A DNA stretch of 58,635 nt from CAXTEJ01 sp964243295 (GTDB lineage: Bacteria; Actinomycetota; Actinomycetes; Actinomycetales; Angustibacteraceae), in contig CAXTEJ010000020.1 of NCBI GenBank assembly GCA_964243295.1, positions 1 through 58,635 on the forward strand, given 5' to 3'. Position numbers and translations under genes: made by a program. The notes below the pieces were generated by a model that was not told the DNA's origin, searched no databases, and was given only the letters and a program-made list of their open reading frames with translations. This document shows, one piece after another, positions 54,505 to 58,635 of this stretch (positions are counted from its first letter, which is position 1; every line of letters begins with the position of its first letter).

Positions 54505-55158
54505 TCACGACTCGTCCCCGACGACCTCCTGCGGCAGCGAGCCCGCGTTGTGCTCCTCCAGCACCCACCGCCCGGTCGACCGCTCGGCGAGCAGGCTCCA
54601 GTGGCAGTTGGCCAGCCCGGAGACGACCGGCCACAGCGGACGGGGCACGCCGAGCAGCGCGTGCACCGCGGAGGGTGCCGCCCCGCCGTGCGTCGCGGCC
54701 ACCAGCAGCCCGCCGTCCGGCAACGTCGCCGCGTGCTCGAGCAGGGCCGCAGCCATGCGCTCACCCACCTCGGTGCGCCGCTCGCCGTCACCGCCGGCGC
54801 GCACGTCGTCACCGGCGCGCCACCGGGCGTGGTCGTCGCCGAAGCGCTGCTCGACCTCGGTGAGCGTCAGCCCCTGCCAGGCGCCCATGCAGGTCTCGCG
54901 CAGCCGCTCGTCGAGCACCACCGTGAGGCCGGTGCGCCGGGCGACGGCATCGGCGGTGCGGGCGGCCCGGCCGAGGTCGCTGCTCACCAGGGCGTCCGGT
55001 CGCAGCCGGGCCAGCAGCAGGGCCGCCTGCTCGGCCTGCGCGACGCCGACGTCGTCCAGCGCGACGTCGAGGTGACCCTGGAAGCGCGACTGGGCGTTCC
55101 ACGCCGTCCGCCCGTGCCGCAGCAGCAGCAGCCGGCGGCCTCGTGCGGGGCCGCTCAC
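54505..55158 (-). CDS. Histidine phosphatase family protein
   Basis: 217 residues. The catalytic motif LLRHGRTAWNAQSRFQGHLD (His in RHG) near the N-terminus and a second His in AATHGGAAPSAVHAL are intact. Phosphoglycerate mutase-like fold; Actinobacteria often have one immediately after rsfS, and a role in phosphosugar metabolism is only inferred. The GTG start overlaps the rsfS stop. Confidence 0.88.
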   Translation of the reverse strand: MSGPARGRRLLLLRHGRTAWNAQSRFQGHLDVALDDVGVAQAEQAALLLARLRPDALVSSDLGRAARTADAVARRTGLTVVLDERLRETCMGAWQGLTLTEVEQRFGDDHARWRAGDDVRAGGDGERRTEVGERMAAALLEHAATLPDGGLLVAATHGGAAPSAVHALLGVPRPLWPVVSGLANCHWSLLAERSTGRWVLEEHNAGSLPQEVVGDES

Positions 55159-55547
55159 GCGTCGAAGTGCTCGCGCGGGCGACCGCGGGAGGCCTCGGGC
55201 AGCTCGATGCGCGGGCAGTCCTTCCACAGCCGCTCGAGGGCGTAGAAGATCCGCTCCTCGTCGTGCTGCACGTGGACGACGATCTCGCCGTAGTCCAGCA
55301 GCACCCACCGACCGTCACGCTCGCCCTCACGGCGCAGCGGCTTGGCGCCCAGGGTCGACAGCTTGTCCTGCACCGCGTCGACGATCGAGCCGACCTGCCG
55401 CTCGTTGGGGGCGCTGGCCAGCACGAAGACGTCGGTGATCACCAGCTGCTCGCTGACGTCCATGGCAACGACGTCGGAGGCGATCTTGTCGGCGGCCGCC
55501 TCGGCGGCAGCCAGCGCGAGGTCGCGGGCGCGGTCGGTCGCGGTCAT
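55155..55547 (-). CDS. rsfS: Ribosome silencing factor RsfS
   Basis: 130 residues that bind L14 and keep the subunits apart during starvation. Typical segments: IASDVVAMDVSEQLVITDVFVLASAPNERQV and WVLLDYGEIVVHVQHDEERIFYALERLW. The ATG at 55547 has AGGAG five bases upstream; a GTG two codons earlier is less likely. Lies between nadD and the phosphatase, as in most Actinobacteria. Confidence 0.93.
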   Translation of the reverse strand: MTATDRARDLALAAAEAAADKIASDVVAMDVSEQLVITDVFVLASAPNERQVGSIVDAVQDKLSTLGAKPLRREGERDGRWVLLDYGEIVVHVQHDEERIFYALERLWKDCPRIELPEASRGRPREHFDA

Positions 55548-55607
55548 GGGCACTCCTGTCGTAGTCGGGCGTCCAGCCTCTCACGCGCCCACGGAGCCGA
55601 CGTCCGC

Positions 55608-56321
55608 TCAGCCGTCCGTCAGGTCGTCGCGGTAGAGGCCGTACTTGCCGATGTACTGCACCACGCCGTCGGGCACGAGGTACCAGACGGGTTGACCCGC
55701 CCGGACGCGGGCGCGGCAGACGGTCGAGGAGATGGCGAGGGCGGGGATCTCGAGCAGGCTCACGCGCTCGGCCGGCAGCCCGTGGCCGGACAGCTCGTGC
55801 CCGGGGCGGGTCACGCCGACGAAGCGCGCGAGGTCGAACAGCTCGTCGACGTCCTTCCAGGACAGGATGGCCGCGAGCGCGTCGGCGCCGGTGATGAAGT
55901 ACAGGTCGCTGTCAGGGTGCTTGGTCGACAGCTCGCGCAGCGTGTCGATCGTGTACGTCGGCCCCGCCCGGTCGACGTCGACCCGGCTGACGGTGAACTG
56001 GGGGTTCGCCGCGGTCGCCACGACGGTCATCAGATAACGCTGCTCGGCCGGGCTCACCCGCTCGGCGGGCTTCTGCCACGGCTGACCGGTCGGGACGAAC
56101 ACCACCTCGTCGAGCCCGAAGACCGAGGCGACCTCGCTGGCGGCGACCAGGTGGCCGTGGTGGATCGGGTCGAAGGTGCCGCCCATCACGCCGACGCGCC
56201 GACGCGGCGCGGGCAGGGCCGCCAGCGGGACGCTCCGCGCGGCGTCCGGGGTGGCGACCGTGGCAGCGGCGGCCGGGTCAGCGGGCGCGGCGTCGCGCGA
56301 GGCGGCGGGCGTTGGGCCCAC
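55608..56321 (-). CDS. nadD: Nicotinate-nucleotide adenylyltransferase
   Basis: NAD biosynthesis. The nucleotidyltransferase core starts at RRRVGVMGGTFDPIHHGHL (His motif H-x-G-H), with FITGADALAAIL, and the ISSTVCRARVRAG C-terminal motif (normally ISST..R). Start codons are ambiguous. The GTG at 56321 (237 residues, just after the upstream mini-protein) adds an Ala-rich tail; ATG 56186 would give 192 residues. The core from about 56200 is certain. Confidence 0.9.
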   Translation of the reverse strand: MGPTPAASRDAAPADPAAAATVATPDAARSVPLAALPAPRRRVGVMGGTFDPIHHGHLVAASEVASVFGLDEVVFVPTGQPWQKPAERVSPAEQRYLMTVVATAANPQFTVSRVDVDRAGPTYTIDTLRELSTKHPDSDLYFITGADALAAILSWKDVDELFDLARFVGVTRPGHELSGHGLPAERVSLLEIPALAISSTVCRARVRAGQPVWYLVPDGVVQYIGKYGLYRDDLTDG

Positions 56322-56326
56322 CGCTG

Positions 56327-56482
56327 TCAGCGGTGGCGGTTGTTGGTGTTGCGGAACGACCAGGTCAGCCCGAGCAGCGACAGGAAGCTGATGCCGGCGA
56401 TGGCCCCGAAGGTCAGCGGTGAGAACGGCAGGTTCTCCCCGGTCTCGGCCGCCGCTGCAGCCAGCACGATCGCGTGGGACAT
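56327..56482 (-). CDS. 51-residue conserved small membrane protein upstream of nadD
   Basis: The 51-residue frame begins MSHAIVLAAAAAE and has a hydrophobic helix (about 20-42, PLTFGAIAGISFLSLLGLTW) ending SFRNTNNRHR. A one-helix protein of this pattern, ending W-x-FR-basic, is commonly found upstream of nadD in Actinobacteria. Function unknown. It lies five bases from the nadD GTG start. Confidence 0.6.
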   Translation of the reverse strand: MSHAIVLAAAAAETGENLPFSPLTFGAIAGISFLSLLGLTWSFRNTNNRHR

Positions 56483-56711
56483 CACCACTCCGTTCCTCGC
56501 CGGGCCGTCGCGGCCCCGCGTCCGCGTACAGTCTGGCAGAGACCCGCTGCGCACGCCGCCGGGCGGGTGCCCGCAGTCCGCCGCGCCCCAGGAGGCCGGT
56601 CCCGGTGGTCCGCCGCCGGCGGCCCCCTCGAGCGTTCCGCCCGACGCCCCTTCGGGCGCCACACACCAGGAGCCGGTCATCGACGTCCCAGCACCCGCCG
56701 TCACGCTCACC

Positions 56712-57683
56712 GTGGTGGTGCCCGTGTTCGACGAGGCGCAGGTGCTGCCCTTGTTCGCCGAGCGGCTGCGCCCGGTGCTCGACGGGCTCGACGAGACCTA
56801 CGAGGTGCTCGTCGTCGACGACGGCAGCGACGACACCACCCCCGTCCTGCTGCAGCGGCTGCTGCGCGGCTGGCCCGAGCTGCGCGTCGTGCGGCTGCGC
56901 GCCAACAGCGGTCACCAGGCGGCGCTGTCGGCGGGGCTCGCGAGGGCCCGCGGCGAGTGGGTCGTCAGCATCGACGCCGACCTGCAGGACCCGCCGGAGA
57001 CCATCGCCGCGATGCTGCAGGCCGCCCGTTCGCAGGGGGCCGACGTCGTGTACGGCGTCCGCACCGACCGCAGCACCGACTCGGCGTTCAAGCGCTTGAG
57101 CGCCCGCGGCTTCTACCGGCTGATGGGACGGGTCGCCGGCTCGCCCGGTCCGGCGCAGGCGGGTGACTTCCGACTGATGAGCCGGGCCACGGTCGAAGCG
57201 GTCAACGCGCTGCCCGAGCACCACCGCGTGCTGCGCCTGGTGGTGCCGGCGCTCGGTTTTCCCAGCGCCGAGGTCGGCTACCGGCGTGAGGCGCGTGCCG
57301 CCGGGAGGTCGAAGTACCCGCTGACCAAGATGCTGCGCCTGAGCATCGACGGGCTCACAGGCTTCTCGACCGCGCCGCTGCGGCTCGCGACGGCCTTCGG
57401 CCTGCTCGGCGGGCTGGCGGCGCTGTGCCTGCTGCTGTTCGCGCTCGCGTCCTTCGTCACCGGTCACACCACCCCCGGCTGGACGTCGACGTTCACGGTC
57501 GTCGCGGCGGTCGGCGCCGTGCAGCTGCTGTGCCTCGGTCTGCTGGGCGAGTACGTGGGCCGCATGTACACCCAGCTGCAGGGCAGGCCGTCGTACTACG
57601 TCGCGCACGACTCGATGCAGCGCCCCACCGCCCCGGCAGACCAGCAGGCCGACTCGGCGCCCGCTAGGGGCGTCGGGCACTGA
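56712..57683 (+). CDS. Family 2 glycosyltransferase with C-terminal membrane anchor; start uncertain
   Basis: The GT-A domain has VVVPVFDEAQ, VLVVDDGSDDTT (nucleotide-binding DD) and VVSIDADLQDPPETI (DxD-like), and KYPLTKMLRLSIDGLTGFS before two hydrophobic helices (about 225-300). It resembles DPMS/GtrB-type polyprenyl-phosphate glycosyltransferases. No ATG, GTG or TTG occurs in frame before the GTG at 56712 for a long distance. An ATC at 56679 sits six bases after AGGAG and would add 11 residues that complete the first beta strand (IDVPAPAVTLT). It overlaps the convergent methyltransferase by 20 bases. Confidence 0.85.
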   Translation: MVVPVFDEAQVLPLFAERLRPVLDGLDETYEVLVVDDGSDDTTPVLLQRLLRGWPELRVVRLRANSGHQAALSAGLARARGEWVVSIDADLQDPPETIAAMLQAARSQGADVVYGVRTDRSTDSAFKRLSARGFYRLMGRVAGSPGPAQAGDFRLMSRATVEAVNALPEHHRVLRLVVPALGFPSAEVGYRREARAAGRSKYPLTKMLRLSIDGLTGFSTAPLRLATAFGLLGGLAALCLLLFALASFVTGHTTPGWTSTFTVVAAVGAVQLLCLGLLGEYVGRMYTQLQGRPSYYVAHDSMQRPTAPADQQADSAPARGVGH

Positions 57684-58356
57684 CGAGCAGCGACACCCCG
57701 GGCAGCGACTGCACCGGCAGGTGACGCTCAGCCCGGACGACGGCCCCGAGGCTCGCGTTGAGCCACGCCGGCATCTCGTCCAGGTCGCTGCCCGTCGTCA
57801 CCCGCCGCCGCATCGACACCACCGGTCGCAGCAGCACGTTCCAGCTGGCCATCGGGCCGAGCGCGAAGCCGGCTCGGACCAGCACCGTCGTCAGCGTGGG
57901 GCGGGTGTAGCGGCGGACGTGGTCGACCGCCTCGTCGTGAGCCGACCACAGCCGCGGGTCGGCGGGGACGGCGACCACGAAGGTGCCGCCCGGGCGCAGT
58001 GCCCGCAGCACCTCGCGCGCGGCGCCGAGGTCGTCCTCGAGGTGCTCCAGCACGTCGAACGCGACGACGAGGTCACAGCAACCGCTCGCTACCGGCAGGG
58101 CGGTGGCGTCACCGCGCAGGGTCGGCAGCCCCCGCTGGGCCGCCACCTGCGCCCCGTCGACGCCGTACTCCAGCGCCGTGGCGCGCCACCCCAGCTCGCG
58201 CAGCACCCGGGTGTTGCCGCCCCCCGCGGCGCCGACGTCCAAGGCGAGGCCGGGGCGCAGACCTCGCACCCGCTCGCGCAGCAGGTGCCGGCGCTCGCGG
58301 TACCACCAGTGCCCGTCCTCGAGCGCTGCGAGCTTGCGTACCTCGGTGGCCTCCAC
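57664..58356 (-). CDS. Class I SAM-dependent methyltransferase
   Basis: 230 residues from the GTG at 58356. Motif I LALDVGAAGGGNTRVLREL, then LEYGVDGAQVAAQRG, the post-I acidic region and DLVVAFDVLEHLEDD, VLRALRPGGTFVVAVPAD. The N-terminal DGHWWYRERRHLLRERV is typical of methyltransferases near glycosyltransferase genes. Substrate unknown; lipid or sugar is plausible. Confidence 0.85.
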   Translation of the reverse strand: MEATEVRKLAALEDGHWWYRERRHLLRERVRGLRPGLALDVGAAGGGNTRVLRELGWRATALEYGVDGAQVAAQRGLPTLRGDATALPVASGCCDLVVAFDVLEHLEDDLGAAREVLRALRPGGTFVVAVPADPRLWSAHDEAVDHVRRYTRPTLTTVLVRAGFALGPMASWNVLLRPVVSMRRRVTTGSDLDEMPAWLNASLGAVVRAERHLPVQSLPGVSLLVSARRP

Positions 58357-58635
58357 GGCCGCGATCCTCTCAGCGGCGGCCCGCCACACCAAACCCCACC
58401 CACAACAATCCTGCGTGATCATGCAGTTCCGGCTCACTCGCCGGCGCTGCGTCACGGCCACCGGTCCGGGATCGCATGATCACGAGAGTGGGTCGGGCGG
58501 CAGGGTCGGGTGGCAGGGGGGCTTGCGGCGGGGAATGTGGCGGAACGCGTGAACGGCTCTTCACCCGCGCCACCCGCAGTAGCGGGTGGGGGTGAAGAGC
58601 CGTTCACGGCCGTGCTCAACATGGTGTCCGGCGGC
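58357..58635. other. Terminal intergenic region with two inverted repeats
   Basis: I see no gene. An 11-base inverted repeat CGTGATCATGC (58414-58424) and GCATGATCACG (58474-58484) is separated by 49 bases. A second, much stronger one covers 58549-58607. Confidence 0.65.
58549..58607. repeat. Perfect 18-base inverted repeat with nested hairpin
   Basis: Arm GTGAACGGCTCTTCACCC (58549-58566) pairs perfectly with 58590-58607, and inside it CCACCCGC (58570-58577) pairs with GCGGGTGG (58582-58589) around AGTA. The whole 59-base element folds into one long stem with a three-base bulge. Possible bidirectional terminator or palindromic repeat. Confidence 0.85.

Overview
The window is a gene-dense stretch of a high-GC (roughly 70-75 percent G+C by eye) actinobacterial chromosome. 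The signs are: GTG starts in many genes, pervasive 1-4 base stop/start overlaps, actinobacterial families (DUF3097, DUF6703, YccF, alpha-E/circularly permuted ATP-grasp cluster, WhiG-type sigma factor, a Fur-type regulator with znuABC), and conserved actinobacterial gene order (yraN-comM-dprA-xerC-whiG; uppS-recO; era-corC-ybeY-phoH; rsmE-dnaJ-hrcA; hemW/lepA/rpsT/holA/comEC/comEA/leuS; rsfS-nadD). I cannot name the genus. Nothing looks like a prophage, plasmid, integron or CRISPR array; the content is mainly core housekeeping.

Layout. 1-1144: a left-truncated small membrane protein gene and a gene-poor zone holding a cluster of degenerate direct repeats. 1145-6606: a leftward run yraN-comM-dprA, then xerC-whiG (site-specific recombination, DNA processing, sigma factor). 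6607-8842: glyS and an ABM-domain gene. 8979-12710: a DUF6703 membrane protein and a zinc uptake operon znuA-znuC-znuB-zur with a candidate Zur operator on the first start codon. 12845-16301: uppS, recO and leuA, the last preceded by a leucine-rich leader peptide. 16444-18483: a membrane molybdopterin oxidoreductase and asd. 18519-23047: ridA, era, corC, ybeY, phoH. 23124-25720: serine hydrolase, HIT protein, DUF503 and TfoX-like genes. 25806-28786: rsmE-dnaJ-hrcA with a CIRCE element. 28954-31406: PRC-barrel stress-type protein, DUF3097, DUF4870. 31416-37621: hemW, a sugar isomerase-like protein, a MOSC protein, an M4 metallopeptidase that appears fused to its own emfourin-type inhibitor, and a formaldehyde dehydrogenase. 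37723-39576: lepA interrupted by an in-frame TAA. 39654-43089: transglutaminase, alpha-E and circularly permuted ATP-grasp cluster. 43301-49511: PemK-like protein, rpsT, holA, comEC, comEA. 49628-58635: leuS, a membrane GGDEF protein, SRPBCC protein, tRNA-Ala, histidine phosphatase, rsfS, nadD, a mini membrane protein, a family 2 glycosyltransferase, a methyltransferase and a terminal region with two inverted repeats.

The points I find most worth a second look are the M4 protease-emfourin fusion (34649-36268), the broken lepA, the leucine leader before leuA, the His-rich tails on ZnuC and ZnuB combined with a His-poor ZnuA, the repeat cluster at 901-1140, and a recurring habit of short in-frame tandem duplications in unrelated genes. 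All family assignments come from reading motifs and recalled family features, without database searches.
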